From Streptomyces sp. TRM64462 (lineage in GTDB: Bacteria > Actinomycetota > Actinomycetes > Streptomycetales > Streptomycetaceae): DNA of 64,000 bases. Both the position numbers and the translations under genes were made by a program. The notes below the pieces were generated by a model. It did not search any database. It was not told where the DNA came from and worked only from the letters and a program-made list of their open reading frames with translations. The stretch spans positions 62,001 through 126,000 of the forward strand of contig NZ_JABWDV010000394.1 of assembly GCF_013362995.1 (NCBI RefSeq), written 5' to 3'. Shown piece by piece: positions 55,559 to 63,766 of the stretch. Each line of letters begins with the position of its first letter. Position 1 is the first letter of the stretch.

Positions 55559-57439
55559 TCACTCCTCGCCCGGTTCCCCGAGTACGGGCTCCCCGAGTAC
55601 GGGGAAGTCGCCGCCGGCGACGTCCGCGCCGAACATCGCGTCGGCCGTGCGTACCGGCACGTTGAGCACGACGACCTCGCCGGCCGCGCACTTCTCCCAG
55701 GCACGCGCCACGTCATCGGCGAGCGACGCCTTGTCCCGTACGGTCACCTGGTGCAGGCCCGGGAGCTGGGGCGCCTCGGCGCGTACGGCCTCGGGGTCGA
55801 GGAACGCGTGGTCGCCCACCGGGTGCTCGCGCTGGTCGAGCTGCACCTGGAGCCAGCCGTAGCCGCCGTTGCGCAGCACGACGTACAGCAGGCCGCCGCT
55901 GTGCGTGACCGCCGTGGGCAGGTCGGCGCCGGCCATGGCGAACGCGCCGTCACCGACGAACGCGACCACCGGGCGGTCCGGCGCGGCCAGCTTCACGCCC
56001 AGCGCGGCCGCCGCGCCGAAGCCGAGGCTCGTCTGCTCGGACGGGACGACGGAACCGGCGCCGTCCGCGCAGGCGTAGAGCGGGTACTTGTACGACCACA
56101 TGTCCTGGAGGCCGTTCTCCTGGACCAGGATGCGGTCGGCGGGCAGCTCGGCGTCCAGGGCGCGCAGCACCTCGGCGATGTACAGCTCGGGTGAGCGGGC
56201 CTGCTCGTCGAGGAGCTCGCGGTGGGCGGCGTGCAGCTCGGCGTGGACGGCGCGGACGGTCGTGGACCAGGCCTCGATGGAGGCGGCGGAGGCGGTGGAG
56301 GCGGCGGAGGCGACGCGGGGTGTTTCACGTGAAACATCAGCGAGGGAGCCTGTTTCACGTGAAACATCAGCGGGCGAGCCCGTTTCACGTGAAACACCGG
56401 CGCCGGAGTCCTCCCGGGAGAGGTGCGCCAGCCAGGACCGTACGGTCGCGCCGGCGTCCGCCAGCACCTTCGGCCCCTGGAACGCGGTCGCGAAGTCGGA
56501 GGCCGCCACATTGACCTGGACGACCGGGACGTCACGCCCGACGGCGGTCGGCCACTGGAAGGTGGCGGTCTCCTCCAGGCGGCTGCCGAGGGCCACGACA
56601 CAGTCGGTCTCCGCCCACAGCCGCGCCGCCTGCTCCTGCGTATACAGGCCGGCCAGGCCGCAGAACAGCGGGGACGCCTCGTCCACCGCGCCCCGCCCGG
56701 AGGCGGTGCAGAAGATCGCCGCGCCGAGCCGCTCGGCCAGCCGCTCCACCTCGCGGCCGCCGTTCGCGTGCCGCATGCCGCCGCCGACCAGCAGCACCGG
56801 GCGGCGGGCCGCGCGCACGGCCCGCAGCGCGGCCGAGTCGCCCTGCGCCACGATCTCGTACGGGGTCTCCGCCCTGGCCGCCACGGCCGGCGCGGCCAGG
56901 GCCCCGGACGCGGCCGCCGTGGCGGCCTCGGCCAGCAGGTGCTCGGGCAGCTCCACGTACACGGGGCCGCGCTCGTGGCGGGCCACCAGCAGGGCCCGGT
57001 GCAGGGTGGGCACCAGGCGGTCGGGGTGGTCGACGCGGGCCGCGTACCTGACGAGGGGGGCGACCACGGCGAGCTGGTCGAGTTCCTGGAACGCCCCGCT
57101 GCCGCGGTGCTGTGCCCCGGTGCCACCGCTCAGCAGCAGCACCGGCGCGGCCGACGCGGACGATTCGAGGAGGCCGGTGACCGTGTTGGTCACCGCGGGC
57201 CCCTTGCCGACGACCGCGACGCCGACCTCACCGGACTGGATGGCCCAGCCGGTGGCCATGAACAGCGCGTTGCGCTGGTCGCGGCAGAGGACGAAGCGGA
57301 TGCCGGCATCGTGGGCCGCTTCGAGCGCGTACATGTCGTCGCCGGGCAGACCGAACACGGTCCGTACCCCGGAGGCGTGCAGGACCGCGGCGGCGGTGCC
57401 CCAGGCGGCGGCAGCGGAAGGGGTGGTCGTGTTGCTCAT
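55559..57439 (-). CDS. ThDP-dependent enzyme of the acetolactate-synthase fold
   Basis: A 626-residue protein with the N-terminal pyrimidine-binding (1-170), central (about 190-345) and C-terminal PP-binding (about 400-600) domains of acetolactate synthase/benzoylformate decarboxylase relatives. The Mg/ThDP motif is VGDGAFAMAGADLPTAVTHS ending with RNGGYGW near 530. In the position where nearly all members keep the ThDP-activating Glu (HEQxA), this protein reads RDQRNAL, that is Gln55. Between the central and C-terminal domains is a linker (about 349-375) made of three 10-residue repeats containing VSRET, each encoded by a parS site. It may join a decarboxylated 2-oxoacid to an aldehyde to give an acyloin; glyoxylate carboligase is a precedent for loss of the Glu. 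ATG 57439 overlaps the upstream stop (ATGA). Confidence 0.87.
   Translation of the reverse strand: MSNTTTPSAAAAWGTAAAVLHASGVRTVFGLPGDDMYALEAAHDAGIRFVLCRDQRNALFMATGWAIQSGEVGVAVVGKGPAVTNTVTGLLESSASAAPVLLLSGGTGAQHRGSGAFQELDQLAVVAPLVRYAARVDHPDRLVPTLHRALLVARHERGPVYVELPEHLLAEAATAAASGALAAPAVAARAETPYEIVAQGDSAALRAVRAARRPVLLVGGGMRHANGGREVERLAERLGAAIFCTASGRGAVDEASPLFCGLAGLYTQEQAARLWAETDCVVALGSRLEETATFQWPTAVGRDVPVVQVNVAASDFATAFQGPKVLADAGATVRSWLAHLSREDSGAGVSRETGSPADVSRETGSLADVSRETPRVASAASTASAASIEAWSTTVRAVHAELHAAHRELLDEQARSPELYIAEVLRALDAELPADRILVQENGLQDMWSYKYPLYACADGAGSVVPSEQTSLGFGAAAALGVKLAAPDRPVVAFVGDGAFAMAGADLPTAVTHSGGLLYVVLRNGGYGWLQVQLDQREHPVGDHAFLDPEAVRAEAPQLPGLHQVTVRDKASLADDVARAWEKCAAGEVVVLNVPVRTADAMFGADVAGGDFPVLGEPVLGEPGEE
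56322..56335. other. parS site 10 (inside the ThDP-enzyme gene)
   Basis: Perfect GTTTCACGTGAAAC, in frame as VSRET in the interdomain linker. Confidence 0.95.
56352..56365. other. parS site 11 (inside the ThDP-enzyme gene)
   Basis: Perfect GTTTCACGTGAAAC, exactly 30 bp from sites 10 and 12. Confidence 0.95.
56382..56395. other. parS site 12 (inside the ThDP-enzyme gene)
   Basis: Perfect GTTTCACGTGAAAC, third member of a 30-bp-period array. Confidence 0.95.
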
Positions 57440-60129
57440 GGCTTTCCCGGCAGGTAGTCGGCGACGGCCTTCGACAGCAGAAGCGGCTCGGTGTGCCGCT
57501 TGCGGCCGACGGCGATGTAGTTGGCGCGGATGCCCCGGCCACCGAACGGCTTGTTGCCGTCCTCGATGTCGATGAGCGTCTGGTCGACGCTCACCATGTG
57601 GCGGTCCCGCAGGGCTTCGACGGTGTCCGGCATCGACCCGAACACGGACGCCGCCATGGCGCGCTCCGCGTAGTACGGGTGGCGCAGCACATCGCCGAGC
57701 CACTCCTCGGAGGAGAACGGCACCACGTTGAAGACGGGCGCGAACATCTCCGGGGGCAGGAACAGGGTGTCCGTGGGGTGGATCAGGACGGTCGGGCGGA
57801 CATGGCGGTCGATGAAGTCGATGTGGCCGCCCGCGGCGACGAACTCGCGCTTGCTGCGCAGGTAGTCGAGCGTCGACTCGAAGGCCTCGTCGTAGAACAT
57901 GGCGCTGTAGTCGGCCGACGCGTCGTCCGGTGTGCCGTGCCGCAGGGCGTCGACGCGGCGCGCCAGCAGGTTGCAGAACTGGGCGCTCACCGAGGTGTGC
58001 ACGAACACGACGTCGGGTCCGAAGCAGTCCTGCCCGGAGTTGAGCATGCGCACCTTGATCAGGCCGTCGACCGCCCGGTTCAGATCGGCGTCGGCGCCCA
58101 CGACAAACGGGTTGATGCCCTGGCCGAAGAAGCAGAACACGGTCTCGGGCGGCAGCTGCTCGCGGATCGACTCGGCGTTCTCGTACGAGCCGGTGAAGAC
58201 GACGACGTCGGACTTCTTGCCGACGTTGTCCATGAACTCGCGCTGGCCGCTGTCATCCAGGACGACCGGAAGGTCGTGGACCGTGCCGATCAGCTTGTGC
58301 AGGGCGCGGGTCTGGGCGTCGATCATCCGGGACGGCCGGAACACGATCTTCTGGCTGTAGAGGCTGGGGATGACGACGTACAGGATGTAGCCGTACAGCG
58401 GGATGTTCGACGGCATGAGCACGGCGGTCTGCCGGGCCGCGGGCGGGCTGTGCCGGGACACCTCCGCGACCGCGCCTTCGAGAGCCTCGATGGAGGCGTC
58501 GATCTCGTCCACGGCGGTGCGGTGGTTGCAGACCTCGGTGAGGATGCCGAGTATCTCCGTGCGGCGCTCGCTCAGCAGCCGGGCCACGTCCTGGAGGACG
58601 GTGATCCGGTCCGCGAAAGGGATCGCGGGCCCGGCGGGCTTGCCGGCATCGGCGTCGGCCTTCTTCGCCTCACCGGACCGGCCGGCCCCGCCGGACTCGT
58701 CCGACGAGCGGTTGCGCAGGGCCGCCTGCGCCATGTAGCGCAGCGCGGTCAGGTTGGCCTTGCCGTTGGTGTGCTCCGGGAACTCCGCGACCACGAGCAC
58801 CTTGTTGGGCTGCTCGTACTCCGCGACCAGCTCCGCGAAGACGCGGCGCCAGTGGGCGGCCGGGCGCTCCTCCGGGTCGGCCACGACGAAGACGAGGTCG
58901 GTCCCGAAGCGCCCGTTCTCGACCGGGACGACGCGCACGGGCCGCCCGCACTCGCTGGCCTTGGCGGTGATGGCGTCGGGGTAGAGGGTGTTGCCGAAGC
59001 GGTGGACGGCGGCCTTGCGGCCGAGGACGCGCAGGTTGCCGTCCTCGTCGAGGAAGCCGAGGTCCTGGGTGCGGTGGACGGTCCGCTGGCTCTCGCGGAC
59101 GCGGCCGCCCGGCTCCAGCATGCCGACCATGATGTCGGGCGTGTGGACGATGACCTCGCCGACCTGGCCGGCCGGGAGCGGGCGGTCCTCGTCGTCGACG
59201 ACGGTCACCTTGATGCCGCTGAGCGGCCGGCCGCAGTGGTACGGGTTGTCGGGCGAGGCCAGCGCGATGTTGCCCGCCTCCGAGCTGCCGTAGCCGTCCA
59301 GGAGGGGCTTGCCCATACGGTCGGTGAAGCGGCGCTGGAGGTCGTCCTGGAGCGGCTCGCCGCCCACGCACCACATCCGCACCGACTCCAGCAGCGCGGT
59401 GCCGGTGCGGCCGCGGTCGAGCAGGCGCAGCATGCCCTCGTACACGGCGGGCACCGAGTCCACGACGGTGACGCCGCGGTCCACGATGGCCTCCAGGGCC
59501 AGGTCGGTGCGGCGGCTCGGCAGCAGGACGAGTCCGGCCTTCGCCTGCCACCACAGCAGCAGGATGGACAGCCCGTACTGGTGCGTGAACGGCAGCAGCG
59601 GCAGGAGGACGTCGGACTCGGTGTACCGCATCCTGTCCTGGGTGCGGGACACGTTGGCCAGCACCGAACTGCCCGACCTGACGATGCCCTTGGGGCGGCC
59701 GAGGCTGCCGGACGTCCAGACGACGAGCGCGTCGGAGCGCTGGGCCCAGCGGTCGAAGGACAGCTCGGCGGCGTCTTCGGCGGTCCCGTCGGCGGCCGCT
59801 TCGAGCTCGTGCAGCGGGATCCACGGGGCGTCGGGCTTCTCGAAGGCGGGCGCCGTCTCGGGGTGGTCGGAGACGAAGAAGTCGGCGTTCGCCTCCGCCA
59901 CGAGACGCGCGAACTGGTTCGGCGTCACCCCGCGGTCGACAAGGCCGACGGAGACGCCCATCTCCATCAGGGCGAACGTGGTGAGTACGGAGGCCGCGGA
60001 GTTCGCGGACGACAGGAGGACGCGGTGGGAGCCGTCGACTCCGCGTGTCCGCAGTTCGCGCACGACGCTCGCACAGGACGCCCTGACCTCGGACCACGAG
60101 CGATTGCTTTCGTTGTGGCTGATCAGCAC
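57436..60129 (-). CDS. Fused acyl-adenylating enzyme and aldehyde dehydrogenase
   Basis: An 897-residue two-domain enzyme. Residues 1-480 form an ANL adenylation domain: phosphate loop VVWTSGSLGRPKG (near 145), aromatic/Glu motif DGYGSSEAGN, the TQDLGFLDEDGNLRVLGR hinge region, and the C-terminal Lys in HTNGKANLTAL. After a Ser/Gly/Lys linker (480-515), residues 515-897 form an aldehyde dehydrogenase with NIPLYGYILYVVIP, the VFTGSYENAES cofactor loop, the catalytic Cys in NSGQDCFGPD and PPEMFAPVFNVVPF. No carrier domain lies between them. An acid could thus be activated as acyl-AMP/thioester and reduced to an aldehyde by one protein. The start GTG 60129 lacks a clear ribosome site, and a 106-base gap separates it from the upstream gene, so a second promoter may lie there. 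Confidence 0.87.
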   Translation of the reverse strand: MLISHNESNRSWSEVRASCASVVRELRTRGVDGSHRVLLSSANSAASVLTTFALMEMGVSVGLVDRGVTPNQFARLVAEANADFFVSDHPETAPAFEKPDAPWIPLHELEAAADGTAEDAAELSFDRWAQRSDALVVWTSGSLGRPKGIVRSGSSVLANVSRTQDRMRYTESDVLLPLLPFTHQYGLSILLLWWQAKAGLVLLPSRRTDLALEAIVDRGVTVVDSVPAVYEGMLRLLDRGRTGTALLESVRMWCVGGEPLQDDLQRRFTDRMGKPLLDGYGSSEAGNIALASPDNPYHCGRPLSGIKVTVVDDEDRPLPAGQVGEVIVHTPDIMVGMLEPGGRVRESQRTVHRTQDLGFLDEDGNLRVLGRKAAVHRFGNTLYPDAITAKASECGRPVRVVPVENGRFGTDLVFVVADPEERPAAHWRRVFAELVAEYEQPNKVLVVAEFPEHTNGKANLTALRYMAQAALRNRSSDESGGAGRSGEAKKADADAGKPAGPAIPFADRITVLQDVARLLSERRTEILGILTEVCNHRTAVDEIDASIEALEGAVAEVSRHSPPAARQTAVLMPSNIPLYGYILYVVIPSLYSQKIVFRPSRMIDAQTRALHKLIGTVHDLPVVLDDSGQREFMDNVGKKSDVVVFTGSYENAESIREQLPPETVFCFFGQGINPFVVGADADLNRAVDGLIKVRMLNSGQDCFGPDVVFVHTSVSAQFCNLLARRVDALRHGTPDDASADYSAMFYDEAFESTLDYLRSKREFVAAGGHIDFIDRHVRPTVLIHPTDTLFLPPEMFAPVFNVVPFSSEEWLGDVLRHPYYAERAMAASVFGSMPDTVEALRDRHMVSVDQTLIDIEDGNKPFGGRGIRANYIAVGRKRHTEPLLLSKAVADYLPGKP

Positions 60130-60235
60130 CAGAAAAACACATCCAATCTACGAACCGGGTCGGCAGGGCGGAGCGGGTTCGGGGAAAGCCAGGAAGGGCC
60201 GGCGACACATCACCGGCGGCGCGGTGCGGACGACG
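60130..60235 (-). promoter_or_regulatory. Gap within the biosynthetic locus
   Basis: The only sizeable gap (106 bases) among genes of the locus. It is locally AT-richer next to the adenylation gene. It may hold an internal promoter; I see no hairpin strong enough to call a terminator. Confidence 0.35.
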
Positions 60236-61498
60236 CTAGAGGGCGTGACTCAAGCGGGATTCAAGCGGAGATGGAGAGACGAACAGTCCGGCCGATTCCA
60301 TGGCGCGGATCTCCGCCTGGTCGCGGTCCAGCTCGGCCTCCGTGTCCGCGACGAGCGAGACATAACCGGGCGAGGTGGCCATGTCGACGGTACGCCCCAC
60401 GGGGGCGCCCTCCCGGACGCCCGTGACCAGCCGGTCGTACGTGGGCAGGGACGCGAAGGCGCCGTGCCAGGGCCCGGACGTGCCGGCGCGGTCGTTGATC
60501 AGCCAGACGTTGCGCACGGTCCGGTTCCAGCGCACGTCCCGGTCGCGGAAGGCGTGGAACGCGGCCGGGTCGGTGAGGGCGAGGGCCAGCAGTTCCACGT
60601 GGGACGTGCCCGAGTGCCGCTCGATCAGGTCCGGCGGCAGGGCGCCCATGAGCCGCGCCCCGGTCTCGATGAGCACCGGCCCGTCCGGGGTCAGCATCAC
60701 CTCGCTGTGTGCGGCGCCGTTCGTGATGCCCAAGGCGGTGACGGCCGGGATCACGTAGTCGGTCAGCACATCGACGCGCGGATCGGTGACCGGCAGGGGC
60801 TGCTGGTACGCGTACAGGGGAGCACCCGTCGGCCCGGGCGTCTTGGCCGACAGCCAGATGTCGGACACCTTGTGCACACCGTCCACGGCGACCGTGTTGA
60901 CCATGTACTCGGTGCCGAACAGGAACTTCTGCACCACGGCGGACGGGTTCGGGTTGCCGAAGTAGTCGAGGCCGGCCAGCACGGCGGCGCAGGCGGAGCG
61001 GACCGCGTCGGCGGTGTGGCAGACGTGCACGTTGTCCGTGCCGGCGCTGGCGGCGGGCTTCACGACGACCGGTCCGCCGGCCGCCGCCGCCCAGTCGGCG
61101 GCCGCCTCCGGGTCCGTCGCGTTGAAGCTCACCGGTGCGGCGAGGCCCGCGGCGGCGAGGCGCTCGGCCATGGCGTACTTGTCGCGCCTGGCCTCGACAC
61201 CGTCGAACTCGTTGCCCGGCAGACCCAGTTCGTGGGCCAGCGTGTCGGCCAGGACGACACCGCACTCGGCGCCGGCCACCACACGGTCGACGCCCGCCTC
61301 CTTGAGGGTGCGCACGGCGTCGGCCCGGTCGGGGAAGTAGCCGAAGTCGTGGCTGTAGTGGCCGGGTACGAAGGACGGCAGCAGCCGGGGCGGCGGTATC
61401 TCCTGGCTCCGTACATGGACGCACTCCACGCCCCGCTCGATGAGCTTCCGCACCAGGACGGCACCGGTCGAGTAGCCGTCGACGATCGCGATCTTCAC
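60236..61498 (-). CDS. ATP-grasp ligase (amino-acid ligase type)
   Basis: A 420-residue ATP-grasp protein. The N-terminal pre-ATP-grasp domain starts MKIAIVDGYSTGAVLVRKL. The ATP-binding core contains RRDKYAMAERLAAAGLAAP, GGPVVVKPAASAGTDNVHVC (the ATP-binding Lys), QKFLFGTEYMVNTVAVDG and the metal-binding HSEVMLTPDGPVLIETGARLMG. A C-terminal subdomain follows. Such enzymes join a carboxylate, as acyl phosphate, to an amine, commonly forming dipeptides or amino-acid amides. GTG 61498 overlaps the exporter stop (GTGA). Confidence 0.9.
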   Translation of the reverse strand: MKIAIVDGYSTGAVLVRKLIERGVECVHVRSQEIPPPRLLPSFVPGHYSHDFGYFPDRADAVRTLKEAGVDRVVAGAECGVVLADTLAHELGLPGNEFDGVEARRDKYAMAERLAAAGLAAPVSFNATDPEAAADWAAAAGGPVVVKPAASAGTDNVHVCHTADAVRSACAAVLAGLDYFGNPNPSAVVQKFLFGTEYMVNTVAVDGVHKVSDIWLSAKTPGPTGAPLYAYQQPLPVTDPRVDVLTDYVIPAVTALGITNGAAHSEVMLTPDGPVLIETGARLMGALPPDLIERHSGTSHVELLALALTDPAAFHAFRDRDVRWNRTVRNVWLINDRAGTSGPWHGAFASLPTYDRLVTGVREGAPVGRTVDMATSPGYVSLVADTEAELDRDQAEIRAMESAGLFVSPSPLESRLSHAL

Positions 61499-62718
61499 AG
61501 CTGTACCCCCGTGGTCTCCAGAGATTCGGTTTCTTCCGTGCGGGCGGCCACCGGGTCCGCCTCCCGGGCGCGGAGCCGTACGTCGCAGAGCCACGCCAGC
61601 GCGGCGATGCCCGCGGCGGTCGCGCCGACGGCGGCGAAGGAGGCGGCGGGGCCGCCGTGGTCCATGACCGTGCCGGCCAGCGGCGAGCCGATCACGTTGC
61701 CGACGAGGATCGCGCTGGCGTACGTGCCGAGCGCCACGCCCTTGCTGTCGTCCGGGGCGAGCCGGCTGATCGCGCCGGCGCTCGCCGACAGCGCGGGGGC
61801 CACGAACAGGTTGGCCGGCACGGCGATCAGGCACAGCCAGTACCACTCGGTCGCGAGCCCGATCGGCAGGCACAGCACGCCCAGCGCCCCGGTCACGGCG
61901 AACACCGACGGCGGGTTGCGCATCCCCCCGTACAGGAAGCCGCCGACGATGGAGGCGACGCCCGCGAGGACCAGCAGCAGCCAGGCCCAGGTGAGCTGGT
62001 CGTACCGCTGGAGGGTGCCGATGGCGGCGACCTCGAAGCCGACCACGGCGATGGAGATGGCGACCGTGGCGCCGAGCGCGCACACCATGCGGGCCGTCAG
62101 CCAGTGCCGCAGCCCCGGCTTGGCGCCGTCCGCGGGGCGGGCCCGCTGCAGCGGCGGGTTCATCACCAGGTACGCGATGCCGGCCAGCACCAGCAGGCCG
62201 CCCATCGCGAGGAACGCCACCGTCGGCGACGCGGTCGAGGCGAGCAGGATGCCGACGGACGGGCCGACCATGTACGCGACGTCGGTGGTCATCGCGTCGA
62301 CCGCGTACGCCGCGTTCCGGTTCTCGTCGGTCACCATGCCGGCCAGGGCGAGGCGGATGACCGTGAACGCCGGAAGGGTCGTGAGACCGCCGACGAATGC
62401 CGCGGCCAGCAGGGCCGTGAACGGCAGCAGGTGCGCCAGGCCCCAGAACAGCGCCTGCGCGACCACGAGCAGGCCGAAGACCGTCCGCAGGCCGTAGCGG
62501 TCGAGCCCGCGGCCCTGGAGGGGGGCGCCGAGACCGGCGCCCGCCGTCCAGAACGCGGCGACCAGGCTGCCCGCGCCGAATCCGCGGTCCAGATTGCCCA
62601 CGATGTGCAGGATCAGGACCGAGGAGATACCGAGCCCCGGCATCTTCGCCAGGAGCCCGATGACCATGAGGGACCGCATCCCGGGTTCCGAGAACAGCCG
62701 CCGATAGGTGGAGAACAT
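61495..62718 (-). CDS. MFS transporter, likely product exporter
   Basis: A 407-residue protein with 12 predicted membrane segments. The loop after helix 2 contains GAPLQGRGLDRYGLRTVFG, and the second half has GGFLYGGMRNPPS and the SAGAISRLAPDDSKGVALG motif region. It resembles small-molecule efflux MFS proteins. AGGAG lies 9 bases before ATG 62718. Its position between oxygenase and ligase genes with coupled translation suggests export of the pathway product and self-protection. Confidence 0.87.
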   Translation of the reverse strand: MFSTYRRLFSEPGMRSLMVIGLLAKMPGLGISSVLILHIVGNLDRGFGAGSLVAAFWTAGAGLGAPLQGRGLDRYGLRTVFGLLVVAQALFWGLAHLLPFTALLAAAFVGGLTTLPAFTVIRLALAGMVTDENRNAAYAVDAMTTDVAYMVGPSVGILLASTASPTVAFLAMGGLLVLAGIAYLVMNPPLQRARPADGAKPGLRHWLTARMVCALGATVAISIAVVGFEVAAIGTLQRYDQLTWAWLLLVLAGVASIVGGFLYGGMRNPPSVFAVTGALGVLCLPIGLATEWYWLCLIAVPANLFVAPALSASAGAISRLAPDDSKGVALGTYASAILVGNVIGSPLAGTVMDHGGPAASFAAVGATAAGIAALAWLCDVRLRAREADPVAARTEETESLETTGVQL

Positions 62719-62728
62719 CTGTGAGCTC

Positions 62729-63766
62729 CTAGGCTTCTTCGTCCCAGCGCCAGTCGATCCGGTCCAGCAGGTCCATGTCGGACAGCAGACCGCGCAGCCC
62801 GCTGAAGTCGCGGACCAGGTTCGTACGGCCCGCGTCGTGCTGGACCTCGGCGATCATCCGGTCGGCGCCGTCGACGCCGTGCATGGTGAGGATGTGCTGC
62901 CAGGTCCGGTAGTCGTTGGCGACGAACGCCTCAAGACCGGTGAGCATGGTGTCCACGAAGAACCTCTTCTGGTCCTTGTCGAGGAAGTCGTAGACGGTCT
63001 TGGCGAGTTCGCCCGTGATGGACGAGTGGCAGATCTCGTCGCGGTTGTGCAGCTTGACGGTGGTGGAGTTGATCTCCTGGATGTCCGGGTCGTCGGACAG
63101 CAGGTGCAGATAGGCGCTGATCGACGTCTCGGACACGGTCGCGAAGGCGAGCGTGGTGAGCTTGCGCTCCCACGACTCGGTGCAGGCGGCCCGCAGCTCC
63201 TCGTGCCGCCGCACGATGTGCGGGGCGGGCAGGACCGTGTCCGGGACGGTGATCCGCCGCTTCTGCTTGGTGATCGTGCTCGCGTTGAGGTGCATCAGCG
63301 TGTGGTACTGCTCGTCCACCATCGCCTGGGCCAGCGACGTCTCCAGGGCGGGCCCGCCGAGGGACGGGAACTCGCCCTCGATGACGTACGCGAAGGCCGG
63401 GTTGGCGATGCGCTGCTCGGCCATGATCGTGTGCCGGTTGTACGCGAGCCAGGACCAGCTCAGCATCCGGTCGCGGACCTCGGGCGGCAGGTTGTCCCAG
63501 ACCGGGTGGCCGACGAACGGGACGATCCGCTCCGGGTAGTCGGGGCGTGCGGCGTCGAAGAGCTCCTCCAGCTCGGGCTCCTTGCGCTTGACCGTCGCCC
63601 GCCGGTGCCAGTTCCCGGCGAGGCGCGTGATGACCGCGTTCTCGACCGGGTCGGTGGGGTCGAAGGGCGGGAAGCCGGGGATCTCGACGAACCCGCCGGC
63701 GGTGGGGGCGGTGGCCGGGTCGATGGCCGGGTCGATGGTCGTGTTCATAGTGGTCACTGTGGTCAC
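62729..63766 (-). CDS. AurF-type di-iron oxygenase (p-aminobenzoate N-oxygenase family)
   Basis: A 345-residue helical protein with all seven metal ligands of AurF-type enzymes: E117 (AEQRIANP), E152 and H155 (VDEQYHTLMH), E213 (ATVSETSI), and H240, E244, H247 (KLHNRDEICHSS). The family oxidises aryl or alkyl amines stepwise to hydroxylamine, nitroso or nitro groups, as in aureothin and chloramphenicol assembly, and also takes part in diazeniumdiolate pathways. The substrate is not evident. The start is GTG 63766, directly after the upstream stop, or ATG 63748; neither has a strong ribosome site. Confidence 0.92.
   Translation of the reverse strand: MTTVTTMNTTIDPAIDPATAPTAGGFVEIPGFPPFDPTDPVENAVITRLAGNWHRRATVKRKEPELEELFDAARPDYPERIVPFVGHPVWDNLPPEVRDRMLSWSWLAYNRHTIMAEQRIANPAFAYVIEGEFPSLGGPALETSLAQAMVDEQYHTLMHLNASTITKQKRRITVPDTVLPAPHIVRRHEELRAACTESWERKLTTLAFATVSETSISAYLHLLSDDPDIQEINSTTVKLHNRDEICHSSITGELAKTVYDFLDKDQKRFFVDTMLTGLEAFVANDYRTWQHILTMHGVDGADRMIAEVQHDAGRTNLVRDFSGLRGLLSDMDLLDRIDWRWDEEA

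Noticed and set aside
56281..56320. GGCGGAGGCGGTGGAGG repeats next to the parS array, considered as a CRISPR-like or minisatellite array
   Set aside because: Units are short and irregular and encode an Ala/Ser-rich linker; there are no spacers.
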